From: Diprion similis
Lineage: Eukaryota > Arthropoda > Insecta > Hymenoptera > Diprionidae
DNA length: 64,000 nucleotides
Direction: 5' to 3'
Assembly: GCF_021155765.1 (NCBI RefSeq)
Contig: NC_060112.1
Location: 10,230,001 to 10,294,000, forward strand
The notes beneath the pieces were generated by a model that was given only the letters and a program-made list of their open reading frames with translations, searched no databases and was not told where the DNA came from. Below are positions 36,521-48,200 of this stretch, piece after piece. Numbering within the stretch: the first letter of the stretch is position 1; each line of letters opens with the position of its first letter. The position numbers and the translations under genes were made by a program.

Positions 36521-37254
36521 ACGCACCTCTAAACATCAATATTAAAAGCTGAAACTTGGACAGGATCTTTTTTTCGTCACTTCGAACAATATTTTTGACT
36601 TAAACTGCAACACATATTTTTAAATTCGCATTGTCAATTCAGGCAGGTTCTTTCCGAAGTTAAACAATTACATATATTTTTTCATCGTCATTTTATGTTT
36701 ATCAGTACAGTATAGGGATACAAACAATTTGTTATTTTGTAAAAGTCTAAATATAAGTTCTAACCTAAACGAGTCTTATAATTCGGATAACTCTATATGG
36801 TCTTCTCAGAAACGGTTTATCCTCACCTCAACGTTAAGATAATTACTTATTCCGCATACCATGAAAGTACAAAGGAAAGTTTTTTCACGATATTCTTTGT
36901 ACAAATTTATAAATCTATGAAATCAGTCTTTGTTTGAAATCACGAAATGAAAAGTCTCAGTTCCCTTATCGTATAAACCTAACCGGTTATAAAATATTAA
37001 TATATTATTGCATTTCGGTTTATTACAGAAGAATATAGAATTTCTATGAATAAACACACTAATTAGTTAATTAATCCTCGATAACTGCAAATCCAGATTC
37101 TAATTTTCAAATGAAACCAATCATAGTCGCAGAGATAAAAAGTCGGATGTTTAGCGTAGCAATTGTATCTACAGAATTTTATTTTGTTGATGCCTAGATT
37201 TGCTTTGTTCATCGTAAATCAGACGGTACTAGGCCGGAGTTAGAAGCTCGAGAT
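36521..37254. other. 3' flank of the Pro/Lys-repeat gene
   Basis: AT-rich DNA. A reverse-strand AATAAA at 37178-37183, about 72 bp past the stop, is the likely polyadenylation signal of the gene at 37255-40386. Confidence 0.5.
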
Positions 37255-40200
37255 TCAGGGCGTTTCTATCGGGGCGACATCCGGATCTTTCGATTCCGTC
37301 TCGTCAGGAAACTTGGGTATACCCATTGGCTTAGGCTCTTCCGGGGTGGCTGAATCCTTGTCTGTCTTTGGCGGTTTCTCTTCGGTCACTGCCGGCGTTT
37401 CAGCGTCCTTGCCCGGCTTTGACGGTTTCTTTTCGGTCGTCGCAGGCTTTTCAGCGTCCCTCTCCGGCTTAGCCGGTTTAGAGGGTGCCACAGGCTTTTC
37501 TGAGTTTGCTTCCGAGTCCTTCGTGCACGGTGCGACCTCTACTCTGATGGTGTGAATCATAGGCGCTGGAGTCGGCGAGGCTTCCGGAGCTTCGTACCCC
37601 TTCGGAGGAGCATAATTCGCTGGAGCGGGATGAGCAGTTTGTCCTGATGATGGCCTGGTTACCGGATGCACGTAAGCTGGGTGATGGGCGTAAGACGGAG
37701 CACTTTGAGGAGCTGCGAGATTCACAATATTCGTATGTCAGCTGGAGTGTTGTTGATAACAATGCTTAGTATCAATTGATTCTGATGAAGAGTAATTTTA
37801 CGAAGTTCGATCTACATACTTTTGAATAAAGCAAATCCCAATCGAAATTTAAAATTGATGGTCGGAGTATAGTTCCAGATAAATTCACCCAGTTTTTTAG
37901 TCGTTTACTTGTATGATATACCCCCGTAAAGTAGAAGCCATACCATTCGGAAATGTGAGAATTGTTAAACGAGACAGAGAGAGAGAAAGAGAGGGGGGAG
38001 GAAAAGAGGGAGAATGAATAACCGACTGAATCAATGAAAGATGGTTTATTATGCCCAAGTCAAACTATAAGGCAAAAAGTGTATAAGCAACTTGATCACA
38101 ATTTTTAATAATAGCAAGAAAGGGAGAAAGAGAGAGAGAGAAAGAAGATGATGCCCTCCGAAGATGATAATGATTTGCTGCACGTGCGATGGCGGTTAGT
38201 TAAGTCCTGGTTGTCCTAAGCAATTTGGTCGCTTGGCGTCTCACCGGAATTTTTCTCTTTTAGCAGCTTCGCGATTTCATTTAGCTGGTTGGCGATATCC
38301 GTGAGCTTCTTATCGGTTTCTGAAGGCTTCTCGGGTTCCTCGTCATAGTATGAGGAGGCAAACCAGGATCTAGCGTTCCTGATGAGAGGGAGTAATTCTG
38401 CATTGATTTGCGTAGTTTCGGGTTTTCGTCGGCTTCCCAAGTAACCCACGTCCGGTGTTGCTGAAATGACAGTTTGTTAGTCGTGTCAGAATAAGTGACG
38501 TGCTCCAGTCGTGTCGTGACTATACATATTCACTCATTTCAACGAATAGAACTGCTGACTATTTTTACAGCTTTTAACACAAATGACGTACTGCAATCGT
38601 TATCACTGTATTATACTTCAGACATTCTTATAAATATGCTACACGTTGTAGAATGCAAAAATATTTTCACATTTCAGAAACGTGAAAAGGGATTGCGGCT
38701 TTTTAAGCGTGCATACCACACACGTAGAATTTGTTCATATTCGCGGAATGCCAGGCTCCGATAATACCGGAGGTCAACCAAGCTACACCTGTGCAAGCTG
38801 GATAGCCAGGTCTAAAAAATAACCATCATGATACAGTGTCGCGTTTTTTCATGACAAAAAGTTGAACGCTTCATCACATATTATGTTATAAGCCTTTTTT
38901 GTACTCGTATTAGGTATGTTTATTCTCGGGTAATGAAATGTGACTAATAATTTGCAAGCCCGTCAAATTTAGCTTTCGTGCAATACTCGTAACTGTGTAT
39001 TATTTCATTTTGCGCAGTCTTTGTACAGCGGTAAAGACTGCCTAGAAGTTTCCATGGAACGAATCGCAGGGAATGAAAGATGATGTATTTACAGATTTGA
39101 CAACGAAAACTCCCATTATCATGTTTGACAGGACTTGGAGACATCGTTTATTTTACTGTCAAATCAATCAATAATTTACCAGTTAAAATTCTTTTCACCA
39201 TAGATAAAACAATGTTTTTGGAATACTGCCAATGAAGAAGATTCTCGATTTAAATGACTTATTCTTGTTCGAATTTGTTGAAAAACTTATTTGATCGTAT
39301 AGCTGTTATTTTTTTTCACTTGAAATACATTTTTCGTATATGATGACATATCGGAAGATAATATAAAACATATATTCAAACGAATCATTTTCTCAGAACA
39401 TGAATAATACACTGTATAACCTGAGTCAGAATGTCAGTGCGATGCAAATGCGACAGAAATGAATCATTAAAAACATAATTCATATTTTACTCACTTCGTA
39501 AAGATTATTTTTATGCCGTTGTTGTCCGACTCAATAATCTGTCACGTCACGATTGACATCCGTGCATTCTCATTTGTAACAACATGCCCGTCGACGGTTT
39601 ACCTTTTTTTCCTAGCTACTGTTTCTTTGTACAGCAATAATGAGAGTTTAGTCAGATAATTCAAATTTATTTATAAATATTATTTATTTACAGTTACACG
39701 CTACACTATCTGACAAGTATCGCGATCATTCGTGTTACGTGATTATCCTGGCCTTAAATTCAAGATTTCACAATCGACGAATGATACCGTTCACTGAATA
39801 TTTATATTTTAACGCGATGTTAGTAGAAGTAAAGATTATTCAAATTCGAATGAAATGCGATATGAATTTCTCCATCTTGCATCATCAAATTAACCTAAAA
39901 AGTTTCAACTGCCAAGTTTATATTCGTGACAAAAAGAACATTTGTAAAATCGTTGTTGACGACTGTCTAAATATAGATTATAGATAAATAAATTGATTCC
40001 AGGTAATGCTACCTTAAAAAATTTCCTTTGGAAATTGTGAACGCTGTTTGTCTGTATTCAAGTATGTAACTTGAATCGGAATCTAATAGCAATGACTACA
40101 GGCCTGATCCTTACAACTGGGTTGTATCTTCTAATTATTTTTTTTCTTACAGTTTTATCTTGTTACAAGAACGCTCTCTGGCTTATTATCATTATATGAT

Positions 40201-40386
40201 CGTAACGAAACAGTTCTTTCGGTGAAATTATGTACATGATAATGAGACGATGCGTCAGAAACTAAATACGCACAGAATAACAATGTCAAAAAAAAATCTT
40301 AGACAAAGTGTGAAATTAATACCTTTGCTTTCAGCGTAACCGATGATGGCGATTGCCGCGAAGAGGAGGATAATTTTAAACGTCAT
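37255..40386 (-). CDS. Coiled-coil plus Pro/Lys-repeat secreted protein, 245 aa
   Basis: Exons are 40386-40323, 38460-38245 and 37712-37255, phase 1 at both junctions and summing to 246 codons. Exon 1 is a signal peptide (MTFKIILLFAAIAIIGYAES). Exon 2 holds basic and acidic stretches, then a helix with leucine/isoleucine heptad spacing (KLTDIANQLNEIAKLLKEKN) that could form a coiled coil. Exon 3 opens with a His/Tyr/Pro segment (YAHHPAYVHPVTRP). It then carries about three degenerate 16-residue Lys/Pro/Glu repeats (KPERDAEKPATTEKKP, KPGKDAETPAVTEEKP and a third diverged copy) and ends in an acidic tail. Exon 2 has a strong internal donor (TCCG|GTGAGA). Reading past it gives a 102-aa protein ending GETPSDQIA. 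One cysteine is present. No family is recognised. Such repeats suggest an unstructured polyampholyte. Confidence 0.72.
37976..38010. repeat. GA-rich microsatellite in an intron
   Basis: Interrupted (GA)n sequence, with a second run near 38122-38147. Both lie in the last intron of the Pro/Lys-repeat gene and show no coding function. Confidence 0.7.
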
Positions 40387-40458
40387 TTCACCCTCGGGAG
40401 GATCTGATTTTTTTCGACTGACCAAACCACACTGAGGGTCCGGTGTTTAAGGATCCGG

Positions 40459-40466
40459 TTTATATA
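40459..40466 (-). promoter_or_regulatory. TATA box of the Pro/Lys-repeat gene
   Basis: The reverse strand reads TATATAAA about 73-80 bp upstream of the ATG at 40386. It is a near-perfect TATA box. Confidence 0.72.
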
Positions 40467-40621
40467 CCATTCGAGCCTCACGTGTATTTAGGTCGACCAT
40501 TAAGATAGCGAAGGTCTATCTCAACCTATCTCTGTGAGATAAAGTCTAGTGCCGTTAGGCGTTACCTATATTTTTGTTAGCAGCCCTGAGAGGTCCCCTT
40601 GCATCCAGAAGCTAGCCTTAC

Positions 40622-40753
40622 CTGAAGATGAAAAGAAAATAAAGAACAGACTCAACAACCGGGGTCTAAGCTCATAATGGAATCTAGAGAGATTCCTTAA
40701 CTGGTCTATAGGCGGGGGTTGCTGACCCTCCGACGTGTAACGTCCATCCAATC
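40622..40753 (-). other. Candidate internal coding exon, 44 codons, parent unknown
   Basis: The segment is flanked by a good acceptor (TATTATTACAG) and a strong donor (CTTCAG|GTAAGG) on the reverse strand. Only one frame is open across it (phase 1 in and out), reading LDGRYTSEGQQPPPIDQL then SRFHYELRPRLLSLFF. It lies upstream of the TATA box of the 40386 gene, so it cannot be an ordinary exon of that transcript unless a second, more distal promoter exists. No signal-peptide exon was found upstream. Confidence 0.35.
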
Positions 40754-41499
40754 CTGTAATAATATTATGTTTTTTCATGCATAAACTTTCGAACCGTCAA
40801 ATCTTGGAGAATGCTCAAATCATCCGTCATCTCCTGGGTAAACGTTTCCTTTTTCTTTTTTATGTATAATCGAAAGATATCTTCTCGTTGTTTGTTTATC
40901 AAAATGTATCAATATTTTCGAAATAGGCTTGTAGTCAATCGTTATTAAACTGTTTTAGATTGAAGCAAATTTTTTCTCTTCGTTTTCACGAAAATAGGTT
41001 TAAAGGCTAGTTTTTGCACGACTAAATATTCTTCCGAATTATATAATTTTTAGCTCCAGTCTAAGAGGTGTTTCGTTGCATTTTTAATATAAATAATAAG
41101 GTTTTTTTCGTAGACCTTGAAAGGCCGTCTTCAGTCCACCATTTTGAACAAGAGTGCCAAAAAGTCTTGATTTATGCAATACTTATGTTCTGGTTGTTCT
41201 TACGTAAAAAAGGCTTACGTCATCTTCGAAGATAATTCAATTATTTATACCATTATATCCATACAAGACCGTATTGACTATTATTTTGCAAAAATTCCGC
41301 GAAGAAACTGGAAGAAACATGTCGTTCTAAATGTTATTTGAATAGAAAAAAGTCGCGTGGTGTGAGATATCTAGTAGAGATGAGCTAACGATTCTACATA
41401 CAGCGAGGATTCTCCGTACGGCAAGAACTAATCTCTAGACCTTGTTTCAGCGATAAAAATAACGAATGTTTTGCCTCAAATCAAAACAGAACTTGACGT

Positions 41500-41679
41500 C
41501 TATCGCCTAAGATGTTCTTGACAATCGAGGGAATGATTCGACCGTCTCGCAACTGCTGCAACGAAATTGCCGATGTAGGTAATTCCAAAAGTCAGGATTT
41601 TCGGCACTGTTTTAAGTTCATGTGCGAACAGCCAGTTGCAGATTTTCGTGATGGGATATAACGGAGCGTGATTTGTCAT
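41500..41679 (-). CDS. Small open frame, 59 aa, with one hydrophobic segment
   Basis: The frame starts MTNHAPLYPITKICNWLFAH and has a hydrophobic stretch ILTFGITYIGNFVAAVA at residues 28-44. This is followed by a basic, polar tail ending QEHLRR. The organisation would suit a one-pass membrane microprotein. It has no supporting splice sites or promoter, and a shorter frame on the opposite strand is also open, so it may be chance. Confidence 0.25.
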   Translation of the reverse strand: MTNHAPLYPITKICNWLFAHELKTVPKILTFGITYIGNFVAAVARRSNHSLDCQEHLRR

Positions 41680-44600
41680 AAATGAACCGGCTGACCCCGT
41701 AGAAGAAAAGTTGTAGGTAAGAAAGGTTGAACACCGTCGCCATGAGGCTCTCGAGAATTGAACATGGCGTATAATCTTCGGTCGGAAGGTAAGCGAGTTT
41801 TACCTGACATTCTCTTCGGGAATTTCCGAGCTTGCGTCACGCGGATGATCAGCTCAAGACAATACAATCTATCGTATAACATCATATTACGGCCATTCGT
41901 AGCTACTTACGCCATTTGTTTTTACCTTTTTTATTGTACGCCACTTCGCAGCATAAACAAAAATTTGGTACGAGTAGTTGTTTACTGTAATTATTTATTC
42001 ATTGAAACATTAAATATCGTTGTTTAATTAGTTAGATTTTTTCACACAATTAAGCCCTTGATATCAATTTGTTGTAGTAGGTACGAGTGACCATGATGGA
42101 AAAGATTAGTAACATGTATTAGATTTTATACTTACAGCCACAAAACTCATTTTTATTTTGCATCCATAACTACATATCTTGCTTATGGTGTAAAATGAAA
42201 ATCTTTAAAAACTGTATAGTAACTGCAGCTTGAAATTGTTTTTACGTATGGCGAATTATTGTTGGGTCTTTGACATTTTCACCACTCGGGTTAACGACCT
42301 GCGCCAATATTCGCTCGAAGCTGTACCATCATGGAGAAATATTCATCTTTTAGAAAGCTTTGAGATTCCAGAGGCCCACGCAATGCGGTTCTTAAATCTC
42401 ATTCAATCCTCGAAATGTGACGAATTTTTTCGCCTGGAATTATCACGTGTTTTATAATTTGTCTCTTCACATCGTATTAGTGTGAATTGTCTGGCATTAT
42501 GCGTATAACGAACGGTAAATTTAACGGTAATTCGCAAAATTTCAACACAATCAAACTTTAAAAAGACTGACTGATTGGGGCATATAATGTCGAGTGCTAG
42601 TTACATTCGACTTACATGCGACACAACGTATTAATAACTAGTCTAGCTACTAATTATCGTGTCTTAAAATGCGTTGAGATAACAGTTTTTTTTGGACTGA
42701 GATTACCGATAAATTCTAATATTTTGGGTCTCTGGAATCTCTTCTGACCTCATTCAGAACTTGTTTGGTATTTCATATTTTTCATGCATTCTTAGTGCAG
42801 ATGTGTAATATATCCAATTTTAAACATTATGCCATGGATGTTGTGTTCAGTTGGGATTATATCTGAATCTTTAGGCGCAGATTCAGACAGTATGTTTATA
42901 ATATTATTCATGTTCGTATAATAGTATTTATATTATTCGATATTATTATTTTTGATTCGATAATTTCAAATCTCAGCATCGTTACGACTCAAGTATTGCA
43001 TCCATGTGTATAATAGATTAAGGTAGATTTTTGAAAGGATATATTGGGGCGTGAAAACATGTTTACAACTCTCTTGTTTTTCCCAACAAAGTTATACCTA
43101 ACGACCGAAGAATAAACAAGTCAAAGTTCAATCGATTAACTAAGTTTGCAAATTATATACAGGTGAGGAAAAAAACTGAAATCTTCTTTTTTATTGCATC
43201 GAATTATCACGTCCACCGATAGATCACGGTCTACAAAACGATTACCTGTACCGTGAATTGATCGGGCATTGCAAGTGTTTCAGTGTAGCTGCAAATTATA
43301 AAATCAAACAATAATTAACGAGTATCGCTGTTTCTTCTTTCCCTGTTCCCCAGCTCTTTAACAGACAATCGGAAATTACATCTTATTAAATCTCGGCCTG
43401 TTAGTGAGAAGCATGCGCAGCTAATTTCTCACCAATCAACGAAACCAGGATGTTAGTTGAGTCCGATGCGCAAGGATGCTGCTTACAATAAAAAAGGCCA
43501 AGGCCGGTCTCCGGTAAGATGAACCAAGCTGTTCTCCATTCAAATTTTCGTTTTACACAACACTAACGAAGCGGTGAATATCTGTGCGTATCACAACGCG
43601 ATCACGATTTCGATCAATTAAATACACGCTTTACGAGTCACTATAGGACTTCGTTATCTGGCGCCGTTGAGGCTAACATTATACATAAACAATAAACATA
43701 TGGATGTATGAAAAGACAGACAAAGTTCACGTAACGTGGGACTTCTTCCACTTCCTTCGTTTCCACGAAGTTGTGCAAATCTTTCACGAACCGAGATCTA
43801 GCGGTTCACAGCAATCGGCCTTGGCCATGATCTTGGATCGATTGCCGCGGCACGAGACATCCATGCGTCGTTGTTGACATCAACTATTGCCGGCTTTGAA
43901 CAGTGCCTATTTCTTCTGGTGGTCGACTACGATCATCAGTTTCTGTTCCCGATGACCCTGACACGTAGACTTGCCCTCGAAGAGTAGAATTTGTAAAATC
44001 GGAATCACGATGTTCCGCTTTGTATTTTTTTTCTTCGCATTAACAATTTTACGCATGATTCAGACGGCAATTGTGAACGTCAGATTCAATTTGTTACACG
44101 TTTGATCGGCGAGAAAGAAGTTATTATTATTTTACATATACCGTAGGCGTAATCTAGGATCGCAAGTTAGCATGTACCAGATCTATAAATTCACAGATCA
44201 TGGTCAATGCAAAGAGATTCTTGCCCCGCGAGGCCAAGTACTGACCCCTGAAACTTCGGTATTCTCACGATTATTCCAATCAGTTTCGTATAGACTTATT
44301 GCGATGAGGAAAGTTAACAAAAGTATTTCTGTCTAATTGCCGGATTTGCGCCGCAGGTCCCGAGTCGCAATACTTCTGACGCAGGGGTCGGAATGGAAAT
44401 AAACGATACTTATAATGATGAATTTAAGGATGTACGGTACGTACAGTCCGATCGCTGATACGTCGAAAAAGTAACGTAATAAAGTTTGACAGGATGCGCC
44501 CGAAGCGCATTAAGTTAAATCTGATTAAAAGAGTACATGTTATTCGAAATTTTTTTTTTTCATGCATTAAATTTTTACTGTAAACACCTTGTTATTAACG

Positions 44601-45096
44601 TCAAGAAAAATTAACGTCGGTAAAGTTACTCAAGAATAAAATTAGCTAAACCATAATAGAAGAATATTAATAGAGTAATTTGTATGATGTAGTTAAAATA
44701 ATGAGGTGGTTATACTTTAAAATTGAGTGTTTGATAAGTTGTAATTCTATCACATGAATTTCTCCAATTGTCTGTAACTAGATCAGCTCAAGTGACATAC
44801 TGTTTACGATGATAAGGATTTATACAGCAACGATCAATTGCTGAAAAAATATTCTGCGATGGACTGTCGGAGGAAGTGGAAATCATCTCGATTCAATATT
44901 TGCGTGTTAACTAATTTGAAATTTCTTAAATACGAGATGATTCTTCTCCGAAAAGCCATATCAGTACAACAATGTCGGACATCGTGTTCCACCTGGACTC
45001 CTCGAATCGTGCAATTGAGAGCTCTGGCAAAGTATTGTTGCTTATTGCGACGAACGACGTCTGCAGAACTGAAGCGCAGACAGAGGTTACCGATAC
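41680..45096. other. Intergenic DNA
   Basis: No supported gene. Near 43800-44010 the DNA is less AT-rich, and two reverse-strand frames are open (for example GQVYVSGSSGTETDDRS). A short plus-strand hydrophobic frame starts at 44011. The conflicting frames prevent a call. Confidence 0.45.
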
Positions 45097-45104
45097 TATA
45101 TAAG
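45097..45104 (+). promoter_or_regulatory. TATA box of tandem gene copy A
   Basis: TATATAAG sits in a block of about 100 bp that is clearly duplicated upstream of copy B. Shared elements include GTTACCGAT just 5' of the TATA box and CCCAGTCATT or its variant CCGCAGTCATT about 20 bp 3' of it, near the expected transcription start. Confidence 0.75.
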
Positions 45105-45266
45105 TTGATGGGTGGCCAGTCCCCGCAGTCATTCGCATCAGCGTCCAGAGTGTAATAAGACCAGACCGGTTAACATTCGTATTAAAGTGCCTTAATATCG
45201 TAAAAGTTGAATAAGGAACCCAGCAAAGTTTCATTCTCTTCTCAACAGAACAAGTTCTCCTAAAAA

Positions 45267-48200
45267 ATGGGTGTCAACTGGATTTGCGCCCTTTTTTGCC
45301 TCCTAGCGATAGCGAATATTGCCATCGAGGCGACAGCTTCGAAGCCCGAAGCATCAAGTGAGTCGATGTCTTTTAATACGTTACGTAGTTTTCAGAGAGT
45401 TCTTAATTTGCTCTGTCGGAATTCTGTGATACCAAATTTGTTTTTCACTCCCGATTATTTCGACGCTGTGGTAATGACCGGGCGTCGGCTGTCCTACTGA
45501 GGAATTCACTTATCGCATATTTTAACGATTATAAAAGAAACGACGCATCAGTAAAACCTGGAATCGCTGATAATTATCGTTTTCCGATAACATCAGCTTC
45601 CGTTTTTATCAATGCCTGTAGGCACTATACTGATTGGAGTATTTTCCTCCTGAGTTTTGTTGCGATACTTTTTGCGGATATCCGTGATTCAATTAGTAAT
45701 TTTAGTATTTAAAAATAAACATCTAACGGAAGTGGGACGAGCCGGCGACGAAAAATTCCTACATATCTAGACGCTATTTTTTTGGCACAAATATGCACGA
45801 TGCGTCTCGTTGTGCAATCTTGCGTTTTACCAACATGGATATGCTACCTTGAACCCGATAACCCATTAACGCGCGATACAGATATTTTTAGAACAAGTTT
45901 GCGCTGCACCTTGCCTCATGCAGGCTTTATCTTTCAATTCGTGAATTCGATTTTTACCCTTCATTTTCGCAAGAAATAATAAGACGCTATGAGATCAATA
46001 TTTATAGCTATGCATTTCCAACAGAGTAGACGTAAGTAATGGGCATGTATTTGCCGAAAAATCTTGAATGAACTTGCGAAATATGTGGTTAGTTTATTGA
46101 CCAGTCAATGTTTGCGTCGATATATCAATATCCAAGCACATGCTGCCATATTGAATGGCTGATGTATGGCAATTAAGATATATATTTATGAATACACGAC
46201 GATCACCTGTTTTTCATTTATCGTCATACGTGAAACATACATTGGTTTTATATTTTACATGTATTTATTGGTTCTTCTTTCATGCCACGCGTCAATTTTT
46301 ACGTCTTGATAGTGCAGCAGTTTTATTGCGCCGGCATGCATGGGTTTTTACGATCTTTTCAGAAATGTCGTCAGAAAGTCATAATTCCGCTAATCGTTTA
46401 CATTAAGACATATCTGTACGTGTAGAAAACACGAAATCGCAGTTTTACCAGACTAAACCAGAATCCCTGGAAAAACATTCGTTTGTATTCGTGCAAGTAT
46501 CACGCATATGGATAAATTCAAAAACAATATATCGCGTTTCTAATGGCGTAAGGTCGTGACTGCCATTTTGCGACGTTTTTTTTTTTTTATTGAAAAAAGT
46601 AAAATGGCGTACACATATATATATATTTTTTTTTGATCGTATTTATGCTTAAAATATAAAAAATATGGTCAGAAACGTTAAAATTGAATAAAAGTTTAAT
46701 CAAAAGAAAAAGGTCGTATGTATTGATAGATACAACTTTTTACTACTGAATCAACCATAAAAACCTTTGTCGACTAATTCCATAAGATCGCATCTGCCAA
46801 AAATAATTTTTACCACTTTTCTTGAGCTCGAGAATCATCAAATTCATCAACTAAAAGACAAAGTTCGTATATGCTCGTAGATACGACCTTTTGATTCTGA
46901 TGAAAATTGAAAAAATAATCAACTATGATAATTGTGTAAGGGTGTATAACCGCCAAAAATTATTATTTCTATTCCGAAACGGAAAAAAATGTAATATAGA
47001 TTTTACATCTGTTGTTGTAATTATATGAACAGCATTATTTTCGAGTCAAATCTACACCAATTTTGGTGGACGTACCTAAGCATATTGTAACTCTAACTAT
47101 TGGTTTTGTTATTCTTATTATCAGATTTGCAAATCTTGCCACAATTAAAAAAACAAAGAAAAAAAATTGCGGTCATGACCCTTTGATTTTATCTTCGTAA
47201 ATTTTTTTCTAAGACTTTTGAATTTTCTTAGATCGTTGGCGAAAAAATTCTGTTACAATATTGTTTTTTCATGTATACTTATTAATGGAAAAAGGTTGTA
47301 TCTGCCTAACATAAGACCATTTGCATTTATATTTTAAAACACTTGATTTACGCAATATAATTTCAAATGCAATATAGTTATCCTGTTGTTGCAATGACGA
47401 CAAGAGCCAAGATTTCGTCAAACGTTTACAATTCGTATACATAGGAATTAGATTAATGGAAAAGTAAAGTATGCGACAAATATTGAGTATAAACTCTCGA
47501 GCTTATTGTTAGCCAAAATAATGTGCAGAACCTGAAATAGCAAAGGACTCTAAAAAGGACTCTTTACACGCGAGATCGATGATCTCATCGTCGTTTTGCT
47601 GTATCATTTTTCATCCAGTTGTAATATGACATTAGAAAATATTTTCTAAAGCTTCGTTTTCCGCGGCCGGTGACTAAGGAAAAGGAAAATATGTAGATAA
47701 ACATGTTTACTGTTTTCTTGAAACAATTTAAAATATTAACGTTGTGCCATGTCGTGAAAGGTTTATTCAGCTGCGTGATATTGCGGAAAACCGTTATTGA
47801 CATGCATATTTGTATCTATACGTTATACGGTGTTCACAAGAGATGTGCTGTATGACCTTGATACGGGTTACCATAAGAGACTGCCCCGCGTATAAACAAA
47901 AGCATCAGTTGAATAAATGCGTGTCTTTGTGATCGAATGAAATTTTCTTGACGGTGTCATTTTCTTCATATTTCAGTTAGAGAACGGCGAAGTCTCAACG
48001 AGTTGGACTCGGAAGCTGCTTCGATGGTCAGGAAGAAACGGGGATTTGCTTACACCAGTACTTCGAGCAATTTAGGTAATCAAAATCGAAAGAAGTTCAT
48101 AGATTATAGTCTTTCCGGAGCAGTTTGGATAGTCGTCGAAATGATATCACCGTTTTGAAATTAAAAAAAAAAAATTTTTTGGGAAGCTTTTCCCACTTTT

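Noticed and set aside
44011-44106. Plus-strand frame starting with a signal-like MFRFVFFFFALTIL
   Set aside because: It stops after 31 codons, has no good donor and no TATA box at a sensible distance.
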